The translations under genes were made by a program, and so were the position numbers. Below are positions 51,514-61,351 of a DNA stretch of 64,000 bases, piece by piece. The notes beneath the pieces were generated by a model. It was not told the origin of the DNA. It ran no database searches and saw nothing but the letters and a program-made list of their open reading frames with translations. The stretch is from positions 124,001 through 188,000 of the forward strand of contig NZ_LVJH01000070.1 in assembly GCF_001637205.1 (NCBI RefSeq). The letters are read 5' to 3'. The stretch comes from Paenibacillus glacialis. Its GTDB lineage: Bacteria; Bacillota; Bacilli; Paenibacillales; Paenibacillaceae. Numbering within the stretch: the first letter of the stretch is position 1; each line of letters begins with the position of its first letter.

Positions 51514-52287
51514 TCATTCATTATTAGTAGTCCCACCCACATTCTCAGACTCATTCTCTACGCTTAAGAATGGGACGTATGAATCGGCCTCGAGCATTGT
51601 AATCAGTCCCGGTTCTTCTGTCTCTATCACTTGATTGAGATATTCTACTTTATCTTTAAGTAGGGATACGGCAGTAATCACTTCAAATTTAGAGCGCGTG
51701 TACAATTTAATACGATCTGGAAAGGAAACCGTAGGAGATGGCATGATCTCTGATATATCCGAAGTCAATTGATTAGGGATCGCACCAAGAGCTTGACTGA
51801 GTTCCACTTTATAAGGATCTGCTGAATCCCATTGTGTTAATATTGGCTTCTCAACAGCGATACCACTCGTATTTACGGGAACCATTACTCCATTCGATAA
51901 AATAGCCATGAGGGATCCCTCTTGTCCTAACTCATAGGCAACCGTTATATACTCTTGAATCTGTATCTGTATAACACCCGGGAACTGCTTGTCCACCGTT
52001 ACGTTCTGAACTGATTTCACGTCCAATAATCTTTTCTCCAAAGTCGTTGCCGAAACCCCAAAGAATTGATCACCTACCTTGAAGTCTCCTGCTTGAAGTA
52101 ACTGCTCTTTCTTAGCGAATACATTCCCTTGAAATTGAATTTCAGAAATTCTGCTTATCGGAGATCTAAAAAAAAGTACAGCAAGCAGAACTAAACAGAA
52201 TAACATGAGAATAAACATAATTTTACGACTGGTTTTCATTTTTCTTGGTTTATTAGATTTAAGAACTGGTATAGATGTCTTTGACAT
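51514..52287 (-). CDS. divIB: cell-division protein DivIB / FtsQ
   Basis: The protein has 257 residues with one membrane helix at ~24-44 (IMFILMLFCLVLLAVLFF) and an extracellular part. The POTRA domain starts ISRISEIQFQGNVFAKKEQL, and a beta domain follows (SVQNVTVDKQFPGVIQIQIQ). DivIB/FtsQ links FtsL and DivIC and supports septal peptidoglycan synthesis. The ATG follows GGAGAG. It lies between murA (60-bp gap) and ftsA (~190-bp gap), the order seen in Paenibacillus-type dcw clusters. Confidence 0.93.
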   Translation of the reverse strand: MSKTSIPVLKSNKPRKMKTSRKIMFILMLFCLVLLAVLFFRSPISRISEIQFQGNVFAKKEQLLQAGDFKVGDQFFGVSATTLEKRLLDVKSVQNVTVDKQFPGVIQIQIQEYITVAYELGQEGSLMAILSNGVMVPVNTSGIAVEKPILTQWDSADPYKVELSQALGAIPNQLTSDISEIMPSPTVSFPDRIKLYTRSKFEVITAVSLLKDKVEYLNQVIETEEPGLITMLEADSYVPFLSVENESENVGGTTNNE

Positions 52288-52346
52288 ATCAACTCTCCAT
52301 AAAATGCCTCTTATCCCCTCTTCTAAAAGAGGGGATAAGCAGGACC

Positions 52347-53630
52347 TTAGTTGGCCAAATCTAAATGTTTGGACACCGGAGAATGTCTGTGAATATCAGC
52401 TCCAAGTTTCTGGAATAATCGTTCAATATGATCATATCCCCGGTCAATATGGTGCACCTGCTCCACAATAGTCTTACCTTGTGCTGCCAATCCGGCAATG
52501 ACTAATGCAGCTCCTGCTCTCAAATCCGTAGCCTCAACCGTTGCTCCATACAGTCTTTGAACACCACGTATAAAAGCATAGTTGAGATCTATAGAAATAT
52601 CAGCACCCATGACAGTTAACTCATCGACATGTTTGAATCTTCCTTCAAATACCGTCTCCTTCATCACACTAAAACCATCAGATAAAGTTAACAGTACCAT
52701 GACCTGGGATTGCAGATCCGTTGGAAATGAAGGATATGGTGAAGTAACAATCCTCTCTACTGCTTTGGGGCGACCCATACAGCTTACGCTCATTATATCA
52801 TTGCACACACCTATTTGAACACCAGCGCGCTTAAGGACATGAATTAATGAAGTTAGATGTGTAGGATTACAATGTGTTAACGTCACATTGCCACGTGTTG
52901 CAGCTGCAGCAATCATAACGGTTCCCGCTACAATACGATCTGGAATGATTTCATATGTGCACGGATTCAGCTTCTTTACACCCTGAATCGTGATTGTATC
53001 CGTTCCGGCTCCAATTATACTTGCTCCCATTTGGTTCAGGAAGTTCTGAAGGTCCTGTATTTCAGGTTCTCTAGCCGCATTTGTAATGACTGTAGTCCCT
53101 TCAGCCATTGCCGCTGCCATCATTATATTCTCCGTAGCACCTACACTAGGGAAATCCAATTGAATATCTGCTCCCACTAACTTACGAGCCTTACAAAGAA
53201 TCTGCTGATCTTGTTCTTCAATGACTGCACCCAATGCTCTTAACCCTTTTAAATGAAGATCAATCTTTCGTTCTCCGATCGCACATCCTCCAGGCTGATA
53301 AATCGTCACTTCCCCAAACCTAGCAAGTAAAGGTCCCATTAGAAAAATAGATGATCGCATCTGTTTCATTAAGTCTTCCGGTACATGAAACGAATTGGCG
53401 GTCGACGTATCCACAATGACCATTTCTTGCTCATGCTGTGTTTGGCACCCTAGCCGATTCAGGATGTTCATCATAACTTCAATATCCAATAGCCGAGGGA
53501 CATTATGCAAATGAACTATACCATCAGCCAGCAAACATGCAGCTAGAATTGGCAGTGCGGCATTTTTGGATCCATGGATACGCACGGTTCCTGATAGGGT
53601 TTTGCCTCCCTCAATCACCAATTTGTCCAA
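52347..53630 (-). CDS. murA: UDP-N-acetylglucosamine 1-carboxyvinyltransferase
   Basis: MurA (427 residues) transfers enolpyruvate from PEP to UDP-GlcNAc, the committed step of peptidoglycan synthesis and the fosfomycin target. The N-terminal LVIEGGKTLSGTVRIHGSKN holds the conserved Lys-Asn pair. The catalytic Cys is in YQPGGCAIGERKID (C116), so the enzyme is predicted to be fosfomycin-sensitive. The start is TTG 53630, 6 bases after GGAGG; the longer frame overlaps the murB end. Many Firmicutes carry a second murA elsewhere. Confidence 0.95.
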   Translation of the reverse strand: MDKLVIEGGKTLSGTVRIHGSKNAALPILAACLLADGIVHLHNVPRLLDIEVMMNILNRLGCQTQHEQEMVIVDTSTANSFHVPEDLMKQMRSSIFLMGPLLARFGEVTIYQPGGCAIGERKIDLHLKGLRALGAVIEEQDQQILCKARKLVGADIQLDFPSVGATENIMMAAAMAEGTTVITNAAREPEIQDLQNFLNQMGASIIGAGTDTITIQGVKKLNPCTYEIIPDRIVAGTVMIAAAATRGNVTLTHCNPTHLTSLIHVLKRAGVQIGVCNDIMSVSCMGRPKAVERIVTSPYPSFPTDLQSQVMVLLTLSDGFSVMKETVFEGRFKHVDELTVMGADISIDLNYAFIRGVQRLYGATVEATDLRAGAALVIAGLAAQGKTIVEQVHHIDRGYDHIERLFQKLGADIHRHSPVSKHLDLAN

Positions 53631-53646
53631 TGTATCACCTCCGAGT

Positions 53647-54552
53647 TTACCGCTCACCTACTATAAACACTTCTGGTACCAAAGAGACACCATACTCAGA
53701 ATCGATCCGTTTCTGAATTTCGTGCATAAGGGTGAGCACGTCCTCTGCTGTCGCTTGCCCGGTATTCACAATGAAATTGGCATGCTGCAATGAAACCTCT
53801 GCACCACCGATTCGATAACCCTTAAGTCCCGCAGCCTCGATAAGCCTTGCGGCGTAATCTCCAATCGGATTACGGAACACACTGCCAGCACAGGGCATCT
53901 GTAGTGGTTGAGTACGCCGACGGCGATCTTTGTACGATGCTAAAGCGGCCGCTATTTCTCTACGTTCTCCAAACTTAAGCTCGAATGTAGCTTCAACTAC
54001 AATTCCCTTTCGCTCGTGCAGAACAGAGTGACGATAGGCAAAGGCCATTTCCCCAACAGCATATGACACCAATTCTCCTGTTTCCAGTACAATCTCAGCG
54101 GACTTGATTATGCGTGACACATCAGACCCATGGGCTCCAGCGTTCATATATACGGCTCCACCAACAGAACCGGGAATCCCTCCTGCAAACTCTAAACCCG
54201 TTAATCCATGCCTGCCTGCTAGGAAACTCAATTTCACAAATGAGCAACCACCACCTGCAGTTACAGTTTCCTCCTGAAAGTTAGCATATTCCAATGCTGA
54301 ACCCAGCTTGATGACGGCTCCACGAACCCCCTTATCTGAAACAAGCATATTGGATCCGCGACCAATCTGTATCCATGGAATTCCATGATGATGGAGTAAC
54401 GTAATAAGTTCTTGCAGTTGTTCTCTCGTTTCAGGAACAATGAAGGCGTCGACAGGGCCCCCGATTCTCCATGTTGTATGTTTTGTCATAGGCTCATTCA
54501 GGTGTACTTCCCCGACGTCAGTCTTCATTAATAGCGATGTCCATTGCTGCAA
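53647..54552 (-). CDS. murB: UDP-N-acetylenolpyruvoylglucosamine reductase
   Basis: MurB (301 residues) is a flavoenzyme that reduces the MurA product to UDP-MurNAc. The FAD-binding part contains TKHTTWRIGGPVDAFIVPET and GRGSNMLVSDKGVRGAVIKL. The catalytic block is MPCAGSVFRNPIGDYAARLI, with the Ser that protonates the substrate, and AGLKGYRIGGAEVSLQHANF follows. It is of the short, type II class typical of Gram-positives. It starts with TTG 54552 after AAGGAGG. Upstream, where murG normally ends, only a murG remnant is found. Confidence 0.95.
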   Translation of the reverse strand: MQQWTSLLMKTDVGEVHLNEPMTKHTTWRIGGPVDAFIVPETREQLQELITLLHHHGIPWIQIGRGSNMLVSDKGVRGAVIKLGSALEYANFQEETVTAGGGCSFVKLSFLAGRHGLTGLEFAGGIPGSVGGAVYMNAGAHGSDVSRIIKSAEIVLETGELVSYAVGEMAFAYRHSVLHERKGIVVEATFELKFGERREIAAALASYKDRRRRTQPLQMPCAGSVFRNPIGDYAARLIEAAGLKGYRIGGAEVSLQHANFIVNTGQATAEDVLTLMHEIQKRIDSEYGVSLVPEVFIVGER

Positions 54553-54716
54553 TGAAATCCCTCCTTACCATCAAACGGAAAATATGACATTTCTCAATGA
54601 ATTCAGGAGAACATTTGGTGTCTGGTAACGATTGTTGCCGTGTCCGTGGGCGATTATCACGATTATAAGGTATCTTATGTAATCCTATATAGGTGTGTGA
54701 CAATCACCGTTCTCTT

Positions 54717-54847
54717 TTAAAGTACTCCAGACTGACGTCGCATCTTCTCGACCACAACTTTCGCAGGATCCGGTTTACCCAACCTGCCAGACGAAGCCGA
54801 CATCGCTTTATGAATATTCAAATTCCCGATAATACGACTCGCATCAT
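54717..54847 (-). pseudogene. murG: murG remnant (first codons fused to last ~35)
   Basis: MurG adds GlcNAc to lipid I. Directly after spoVE/ftsW, behind its overlapping AGGTGA ribosome site, the frame starts MRVVLSG, the usual MurG N-terminus (MR-VLSGGGTGGHIYPAL). It then stops at TGA after one more codon. In another frame follows HKAMSASSGRLGKPDPAKVV then VEKMRRQSGVL, ending at 54717, which fits a MurG C-terminus. About 1 kb between the two parts is missing. No UDP-GlcNAc or membrane-binding domain remains, so this copy is dead and a functional murG must lie elsewhere. The family assignment of the tail is from memory of Paenibacillus-type MurG ends. Confidence 0.7.
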
Positions 54848-54849
54848 GT

Positions 54850-55947
54850 TCACCTCGCAAAACGAGATATATTAAGCAGTATACCTAGCGCTGTGAGCAT
54901 CAGAGTTAATGAAGATCCACCATAACTAATCAATGGGAGAGTAATCCCTGTTACGGGCATCATTCCGATCACGACACCAATATTAACGATCACTTGAATG
55001 GCAACCATTCCAACAATACCGACAGCAAGTAAACTTCCAAAGCTATCCGAGATTGTCATCGCAACACGCATACCACGCCATACTAGAATCAGAAATAATA
55101 GTAATACGATCATGCCACCAATAAATCCAAGTTCTTCAGCCAAAATCGAAAAAATAAAATCTGTTTGTGGTTCCGGCACATAACTGTATTTCTGGCGACT
55201 CATGCCTAGTCCTAAGCCACCAAGCCCACCCGGCCCAATAGCATACAGAGATTGTATAATCTGATATCCAGCCCCTAGAGGGTCTGACCATGGATCAAGG
55301 AAAGCTGTGATCCGTTTGAGCCTATACGGTGCCGCAAGAATAAGTCCGGCAAATCCTACTATACCAACAAGACCTAGCATTCCAAGATGCTTCATACGCG
55401 CACCAGCTGTAAATACGATCATAAGTGATGCCCCAAACATAACACTTCCCGTTCCCAAGTCAGGCTGCAACATAACAAGTGCAAAAGCAGTACCGATTAA
55501 CCCAAGCGGGGGGAGTAGCCCTTTAGTAAAAGAAGTGATATTGTAATTCTCCTGACTCAACCATTTCGCAAGAAATAGTATCATTCCAAGCTTCATAAAC
55601 TCTGATGGTTGAATGCCGAATGAACTAATACCAAGCCAACTACGCGCTCCCCCTCTTACATTACCAATCCCAGGAATAAGCACCATAATGAGTAGAATGA
55701 AACAGATCACTAGGCCCACTTTGGCATATTTCAACCAAAATCGATAATCAAGGTTCGCTGTAACAAACATCGCCGCAAGACCTAAGCCAGCGAATAAAGC
55801 CTGGCGCTTAACAAAATAATAAGAATCTCCATAATTATGGAACCCAAGGACAGAACCTGCGCTCTGTACCATAATAATTCCAATTGCAAGCAGACCAAGA
55901 ATACATAGTAGGAGCCATAGATCTGGGCTTTGGCGTGTTTTATTCAT
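54850..55947 (-). CDS. spoVE: SEDS glycosyltransferase SpoVE/FtsW
   Basis: This SEDS-family membrane glycosyltransferase of 365 residues has about ten helices. Family blocks: NVRGGARSWLGISSFGIQPS, LLPPLGLIGTAFALVMLQPDLGTGSV (catalytic Asp region), SRQKYSYVPEPQTDFIFSIL and MMPVTGITLPLISYGGSSL. It polymerises lipid II with a partner class B PBP. In this position (between murD and murG) Bacillus has spoVE, used for the spore cortex; FtsW is usually elsewhere. The sequence alone does not separate the two. The stop is followed immediately by the murG remnant. Confidence 0.9.
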   Translation of the reverse strand: MNKTRQSPDLWLLLCILGLLAIGIIMVQSAGSVLGFHNYGDSYYFVKRQALFAGLGLAAMFVTANLDYRFWLKYAKVGLVICFILLIMVLIPGIGNVRGGARSWLGISSFGIQPSEFMKLGMILFLAKWLSQENYNITSFTKGLLPPLGLIGTAFALVMLQPDLGTGSVMFGASLMIVFTAGARMKHLGMLGLVGIVGFAGLILAAPYRLKRITAFLDPWSDPLGAGYQIIQSLYAIGPGGLGGLGLGMSRQKYSYVPEPQTDFIFSILAEELGFIGGMIVLLLFLILVWRGMRVAMTISDSFGSLLAVGIVGMVAIQVIVNIGVVIGMMPVTGITLPLISYGGSSLTLMLTALGILLNISRFAR

Positions 55948-55999
55948 GAAAAGCCACCTCGTGTTAGAGAAAGTAGGGGCTTATCCACATCCCCCCTAC

Positions 56000-57421
56000 T
56001 TAAAGATTATGCACCGCCTCTTTAAAAATGCGTCCACGTTCCTCATAAGAAGCAAACATATCCCAGCTTGCACAAGCTGGAGATAGTAGAACAACATCTC
56101 CCTGCTCAGCAATCCTCGCTGCTTCTTTCACGGCGGTGATCAGTGTTGTGGCGGAGTCCTCTACAGTATCGACGATGGAAATGTCCTTTAATCCAGCGAG
56201 TTCAGCGACTTTCGCAATTTTTTCTTTCGTTTCTCCGAGTACTATAACCGCTTTCACTCTTTCTCCAAATACAGTTAACAGTTCCATGTAGTCAGAACCA
56301 CGATCTAATCCACCCGCTATTAATACGATTGGGTTCTTAAATGATGTAAGAGCCATCGTAGTCGCTTTCGAATTTGTTGCTTTGGAATTGTTGTAATAAG
56401 AGACGCCGTTTGTCTCCTTAACATATTCAAGACGATGCTCCACGCCTCGGAAAGCAGAGAGTGGCGTTGAAAGTTGATCTATTGACACTCCTGCAGCGAT
56501 AGCGATTGCACACGCAGCAAGTGCATTTTCTACGTTGAAACGCCCTGGGAGACCAATATCTTCTACAGGGATGATGTCATGAATGATTCCTTCAGCGTCA
56601 CGATATACAACGGAACGCATCAATGAATCCTCGATGCTTGCAATATAAGGAGGGCTGACATATATCCCCTCTACCAACTCTTCGCTCATAGAAAAAGGTA
56701 GAATACGCCCTTTCATGTGAGGTACTAGACTACGGCAATAAGGATCATCCCAATTGAGGATCGCGATATCATCTTCTCTTTGGTTCACGAACATGTTTAC
56801 CTTGGAAGAAACATAATCCTCCATCCCTCCATGATAATCCAAGTGCGTCTCCGCAACGTTAAGCAGACATCCAATACGCGGTCGGAACTGTTGCGTTCCT
56901 TTCAGTTGAAAGCTACTCAGCTCAACTACCATCCAATCATCCTCGTTAGCCCCTGCTATAGCCGCACATAGAGGCGTCCCTATGTTACCTGCTACGATAG
57001 AAGACATTCCTGCGTTACGAAGGATGTTACCAACCCATGTCGTCGTTGTCGTCTTACCATTAGAACCTGTTATTCCAATCATAGGAGCCTCAGAAAGATG
57101 GTAAGCGACCTCCACTTCCGTAACGATGTCAATCCCAAGTTCCATCGCCTTAACTAAAGGAGGAACAGAATAGGGAATACCCGGATTCTTCACAACCAAA
57201 GCAATGTCAGTATGGATGAGATCACTTGGATGAGAACCGCAAATAACAGAAATTCCCAAAACCTCTAGTTCAGAAGCTTCGGGACACTGATCTTTCTCTT
57301 TTTTATCATTAACGGTGACTAAAGCCCCCATCTTATGGAGAACTTTAGCGACTTCCACACCACTCTTTGCAAGTCCGAGTACAACAACTTGCTTATCTCT
57401 GTATGTGTCTGGATGATTCAT
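56000..57421 (-). CDS. murD: UDP-N-acetylmuramoyl-L-alanine--D-glutamate ligase
   Basis: MurD (473 residues) adds D-Glu to UDP-MurNAc-L-Ala. The N-terminal domain binds UDP (KQVVVLGLAKSGVEVAKVLH), the central ATP domain has the P-loop IGITGSNGKTTTTTWVG (~residues 112-128), and the C-terminal domain holds NNSKATNSKATTMALTSF and LLSPACASWDMFASYEERGR. All are standard Mur ligase parts. It follows mraY with only two bases between stop and start, so translation is coupled. Confidence 0.96.
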   Translation of the reverse strand: MNHPDTYRDKQVVVLGLAKSGVEVAKVLHKMGALVTVNDKKEKDQCPEASELEVLGISVICGSHPSDLIHTDIALVVKNPGIPYSVPPLVKAMELGIDIVTEVEVAYHLSEAPMIGITGSNGKTTTTTWVGNILRNAGMSSIVAGNIGTPLCAAIAGANEDDWMVVELSSFQLKGTQQFRPRIGCLLNVAETHLDYHGGMEDYVSSKVNMFVNQREDDIAILNWDDPYCRSLVPHMKGRILPFSMSEELVEGIYVSPPYIASIEDSLMRSVVYRDAEGIIHDIIPVEDIGLPGRFNVENALAACAIAIAAGVSIDQLSTPLSAFRGVEHRLEYVKETNGVSYYNNSKATNSKATTMALTSFKNPIVLIAGGLDRGSDYMELLTVFGERVKAVIVLGETKEKIAKVAELAGLKDISIVDTVEDSATTLITAVKEAARIAEQGDVVLLSPACASWDMFASYEERGRIFKEAVHNL

Positions 57422-57423
57422 AA

Positions 57424-58389
57424 TTACAACCCCTTGTTAATATAAATTCCGAGACCTGCTAGTACGAGGCCCACAGCCCAAAATGTGATAACAACCCGCC
57501 ATTCCGACCAACCTGAAAGCTCAAAGTGATGATGAATAGGGCTCATTTTGAAAATCCGTTTACCTCTTAGTTTAAATGATCCTATTTGTAGAACCACTGA
57601 GAGCATTTCTATAACAAATACCCCTCCAATGATAAGGAATAGCAGTTCACTCTTGGTGACTATCGCAATCGCACCGATAGCTCCTCCGATCCCAAGTGAT
57701 CCTGTATCTCCCATAAATACTTTGGCAGGATGTGCATTGAACACTAAGAAACCTAATACCGCACCGATCATTGCTGCTGCACAAAAAGCTGCTGGAAGAG
57801 ACGTTGCTTGCATGGCCACTAACGCAAAAGCTCCAAAAGCAATGGCGCTCACGCCAGATAACAATCCGTCTAGCCCATCCGTAAAGTTTACAGCATTACT
57901 AATCGCAAGAAGCATAAAGACGATGAATGGGTAATAAAACCAACCACCCCAGTCAAAGCCCCATGAGGTACCTGGTATAGTTATCGATGTGTCGTGCCCA
58001 TTTTGAAAGAGTAAATAGCATATAATTCCAGAGAATAGCAACTGTCCAATTAACTTCTGACGAGATGTCAAACCAAGTGAGCGTTTGAATACGATTTTAA
58101 TATAATCGTCAAGAAAACCAATCAACCCAAATCCAAGTGTTGCAACAAGCAGTACATAAAAATCAGTATTTACAATGGAAAACTTCAAAAAAGATAAAGT
58201 AAACGCCAATAAAATAACAATGCCACCCATCGTGGGTGTGCCCGCTTTTGCTAAATGGCTTTCGGGTCCATCATGCCTTATCTGTTGTCCAAACTTCATA
58301 CGGCGCAACAAAGGAATGAGTATAGGTGCAGCAATCACAGCCAAAATAAAGGATACACCGATTGTTAGTAATAATAATTTAATGTCCAT
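57424..58389 (-). CDS. mraY: phospho-N-acetylmuramoyl-pentapeptide-transferase
   Basis: MraY (321 residues) moves phospho-MurNAc-pentapeptide onto undecaprenyl phosphate, forming lipid I. It has ten predicted membrane helices. Catalytic and magnesium-binding Asps lie in GFLDDYIKIVFKRSLGL, ISNAVNFTDGLDGLLSG and HPAKVFMGDTGSLGIGG. The C-terminal cytoplasmic loop MSPIHHHFELSGWSEWRVV carries the His triplet. Lipid I is the substrate of MurG, whose gene in this cluster is destroyed. Confidence 0.97.
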   Translation of the reverse strand: MDIKLLLLTIGVSFILAVIAAPILIPLLRRMKFGQQIRHDGPESHLAKAGTPTMGGIVILLAFTLSFLKFSIVNTDFYVLLVATLGFGLIGFLDDYIKIVFKRSLGLTSRQKLIGQLLFSGIICYLLFQNGHDTSITIPGTSWGFDWGGWFYYPFIVFMLLAISNAVNFTDGLDGLLSGVSAIAFGAFALVAMQATSLPAAFCAAAMIGAVLGFLVFNAHPAKVFMGDTGSLGIGGAIGAIAIVTKSELLFLIIGGVFVIEMLSVVLQIGSFKLRGKRIFKMSPIHHHFELSGWSEWRVVITFWAVGLVLAGLGIYINKGL

Positions 58390-58418
58390 AGTTTCACCCC
58401 TTCAGTTTGTCAGATTTG

Positions 58419-59813
58419 CTAACACTTCTCTATAAGAGCATTTACTACTTCTTCTAGCTTCATCCCACGTGAGGCTTTTACCAGCACAATATCTTTAGGG
58501 TGAATTTGTTCTACAAGATGTTTAATTAGTGCAGCTTTATCTGTAAAAGCATGTACATCAGCCTCAGGGAGATTCACCCGTGCAGCTTCAGCTATATAAG
58601 AGGACAACGGTCCGTATGTATACAGCATATTTATTTTGTCAGACGTAACGTAACTTCCGATTTCAGCATGATATTCTTTCTCTTGCGATCCAAGCTCCAG
58701 CATGTCCCCGAGCACTGCGATCTTCCGTCGATACCCTTTCATACTTTCGAGTACATCGATAGCAGCCTTCATTGATGTTGGACTTGCATTATAGGCATCA
58801 TTAAGTAAGGTTAAACCTCTAGGAGAGACAACATGCTCAATGCGCATTCCTGTCAACTGTAGATGAGATAAACCCTCTTTGATGCTCTCTTCACTTATAT
58901 TAAAAAAACGTGCAACTGTAAGTGCTGCTAAACAGTTAACCACATTGTGGCGACCAAATAGAGGTAAATCTATTCCAAGATCCTTATGAACAAGCGATGT
59001 GAAAATAATGCCTTTTGCATGGAACATCATACCCGTTGGGTAATCATCGTTATTTGAATCCAAGCCAAACGTACTTGTGTGTAATTCTGCTGGTTTCACA
59101 GTTTGCGATTCAGCAAGCACCTCTGGAATAAGTGGCTCATCACCGTTATAAATAAGAAAACCACCTGATTTCAATCCACTGACAATTTCTAGCTTAGCTC
59201 TCGCAATTTCTTTGCGCGACCCCAATTGTAGGAGATGAGATTCTCCAATATTCGTGATAAGTGCAACGTCTGGTTGTGCTATAGATGATAAGATCTCGAT
59301 CTCTTCTCGTCCACTCATACCCATCTCTAATACCACAATATCTACATCCGAATCCATTCTTAGAATGGTAAGTGGAAGACCGATGTGATTGTTAAAGTTA
59401 CCCTCAGTCTTGTGAACTTTATAAGTTGTATCTAGGAGTGCATACACCATATCTTTCGTCGTTGTTTTACCGTTGCTTCCTGTAATTCCAACAACTTTAC
59501 ACCCTACTTCTTTCAAGTATGCTTTAGCAAGTAATTGTAAAGCCACTAGTGTGTCTTCGACTTCAATGACACTTCCTTCTGGACATACGCCTCGGTCACT
59601 TTGCCACAATGTAGCGCCTGCCCCACTCAATAGTCCCTTAAGCGCAAAATCATGGCCATCATATCGCTCACCTACGATCGGCACAAATAAACATCCCGCC
59701 ACAATGTGGCGAGAGTCTGTGATAACTCCCTGTATGACCTTATTACGATCCTCTTCATGACTGATCGTTCCACCACACATTTCAGCAATTTCACCCAACG
59801 TTTTTTTTATCAC
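58419..59813 (-). CDS. murF: UDP-MurNAc-tripeptide--D-alanyl-D-alanine ligase
   Basis: MurF (464 residues) adds the D-Ala-D-Ala dipeptide. The ATP P-loop is VVGITGSNGKTTTKDMVYAL (~residues 107-126), the substrate part VLEMGMSGREEIE, and the C-terminal domain contains NDAYNASPTSMKAAIDVL with the carbamylated-Lys neighbourhood. Translation starts at GTG 59813, which shares its G with the TAG stop of murE, so the genes are coupled by a one-base overlap. The ribosome site AAGGGG lies in the murE end. Confidence 0.96.
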   Translation of the reverse strand: MIKKTLGEIAEMCGGTISHEEDRNKVIQGVITDSRHIVAGCLFVPIVGERYDGHDFALKGLLSGAGATLWQSDRGVCPEGSVIEVEDTLVALQLLAKAYLKEVGCKVVGITGSNGKTTTKDMVYALLDTTYKVHKTEGNFNNHIGLPLTILRMDSDVDIVVLEMGMSGREEIEILSSIAQPDVALITNIGESHLLQLGSRKEIARAKLEIVSGLKSGGFLIYNGDEPLIPEVLAESQTVKPAELHTSTFGLDSNNDDYPTGMMFHAKGIIFTSLVHKDLGIDLPLFGRHNVVNCLAALTVARFFNISEESIKEGLSHLQLTGMRIEHVVSPRGLTLLNDAYNASPTSMKAAIDVLESMKGYRRKIAVLGDMLELGSQEKEYHAEIGSYVTSDKINMLYTYGPLSSYIAEAARVNLPEADVHAFTDKAALIKHLVEQIHPKDIVLVKASRGMKLEEVVNALIEKC

Positions 59814-61297
59814 TATTGTATACCCCTTATCGCTTCTTTTGCGACGATACGATCATCGAAATCATGAGTCGTCTGTCCGATTAATTGGTAGGTCTCATGA
59901 CCTTTCCCCGCAATCAATACTACATCTTCAGGGCTTGCCATATCAATAGCTTTTTGAATTGCTCCCCGTCGATCTACGATCAACTGATATTTCTCTTGAG
60001 GTACTTGATCTTCGATAAGTCCTTGCTCGATATCTTTCAATATGGATTCAGGATCTTCTGTTCGAGGATTATCCGACGTTACAAATACAACATCACTATA
60101 CTTCGCTGCAATTTTCCCCATGATTGGGCGTTTCGTCTTGTCGCGGTCACCACCACAACCGAATACCGTTAATACACGGCCTACAGCGAATTCATCCACC
60201 GTCTTGAGTACGTTCTCAAGTCCATCTGGTGTATGTGCATAATCAACAATAACAGCAAACGGCTGTCCAGCATCCACGGATTCAACACGGCCATCAACAC
60301 CGCTTAAGGATTCAAGGCTACGTTTAATTTCATCAAGCGGAACACCTTCTAATAAAGTAGCTGTTATCGCTCCCAACGCATTGTACACGTTAAATTTGCC
60401 GACCATTTTTAGCTTTATATCCGTGCTTCCTTTGAAAGAATCCACATGGAAATCTGTGCCTTGTGCGCTAATTGATATCTCGGTTGCACGCACATCAACA
60501 CCTTCCTCTAAACCATACGTAACGACTTCCGCTGATGTTATATTTTTAAAGTACGCCGACGCAGGATCATCTGCATTCAGTACAACAAACTTCCGTTTAT
60601 CTTGAATACTTTGGAAAGCGTTCCCCATGCGAGAAAAGAACAATCCTTTCGCTGCACGATACTCATCCATCGTATTGTGGTAATCCAAATGATCCTGTGT
60701 GAGATTCGTAAAAACAGCCGTACGGAAATCAGTGCCTTTCACCCGTCCTTGTTCCAAAGCATGAGAGGATACTTCCATCACGCAACAGCGAGTACCACTC
60801 GCTGCCATATCATGTAGCGAACGCTGTAATTCTAACGCTTCAGGTGTTGTACCTGACATGGGGAATGTACGGCCTCCATAACGCATCTGAATCGTGCCGA
60901 TAAGCCCCGTTTTCACGTTATGATCATTCATAATTTTCTCAATCAGATAAGCCGTTGTTGTTTTACCGTTCGTGCCTGTGATGCCAATCACTTTCATCTG
61001 TTTGCTAGGTGATCCGAAGAATGCATCTGCAAGCACAGCCATAGCATAGCGACAATCCTTAACGATAATTTGTGGTAGGTCGATATCCAATTGCCGGTCA
61101 ACAACAAGTGCCGCAGTCCCTTTTTCCATCGCTTGCTGAGCATAGTTGTGTCCGTCAACTGTGTGACCTGGCAAACAAATGAATAAATCCCCCTCGGTTA
61201 CCTTGCGGGAATCCGTCTGTATGCCAGAAACTCTAATATCTACACTACCAATGATGTGTTTGATTGTTAATGTTGAAGCCAATTCATTAAGTCTCAT
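59813..61297 (-). CDS. murE: UDP-MurNAc-L-alanyl-D-glutamate--2,6-diaminopimelate ligase
   Basis: MurE (494 residues) adds the third stem residue. The P-loop is KVIGITGTNGKTTTAYLIEK. The amino-acid selectivity block is TSDNPRTEDPESILKDI; the DNPR motif is the signature for meso-diaminopimelate rather than lysine, consistent with dapL in this window. GDRDKTKRPIMGKIAAKYSD is another standard block. The ATG follows GAGGGA. It precedes murF with a one-base overlap. Confidence 0.96.
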   Translation of the reverse strand: MRLNELASTLTIKHIIGSVDIRVSGIQTDSRKVTEGDLFICLPGHTVDGHNYAQQAMEKGTAALVVDRQLDIDLPQIIVKDCRYAMAVLADAFFGSPSKQMKVIGITGTNGKTTTAYLIEKIMNDHNVKTGLIGTIQMRYGGRTFPMSGTTPEALELQRSLHDMAASGTRCCVMEVSSHALEQGRVKGTDFRTAVFTNLTQDHLDYHNTMDEYRAAKGLFFSRMGNAFQSIQDKRKFVVLNADDPASAYFKNITSAEVVTYGLEEGVDVRATEISISAQGTDFHVDSFKGSTDIKLKMVGKFNVYNALGAITATLLEGVPLDEIKRSLESLSGVDGRVESVDAGQPFAVIVDYAHTPDGLENVLKTVDEFAVGRVLTVFGCGGDRDKTKRPIMGKIAAKYSDVVFVTSDNPRTEDPESILKDIEQGLIEDQVPQEKYQLIVDRRGAIQKAIDMASPEDVVLIAGKGHETYQLIGQTTHDFDDRIVAKEAIRGIQ

Positions 61298-61351
61298 CTA
61301 TAATCCCTCACTTATTTCAATTATCATCATATTTGACGAATGTTAGGCACC

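Noticed and set aside
57548..57934. 128-codon open frame antisense to mraY
   Set aside because: Composition is the complement of membrane-helix codons; mraY on the other strand is unambiguous.
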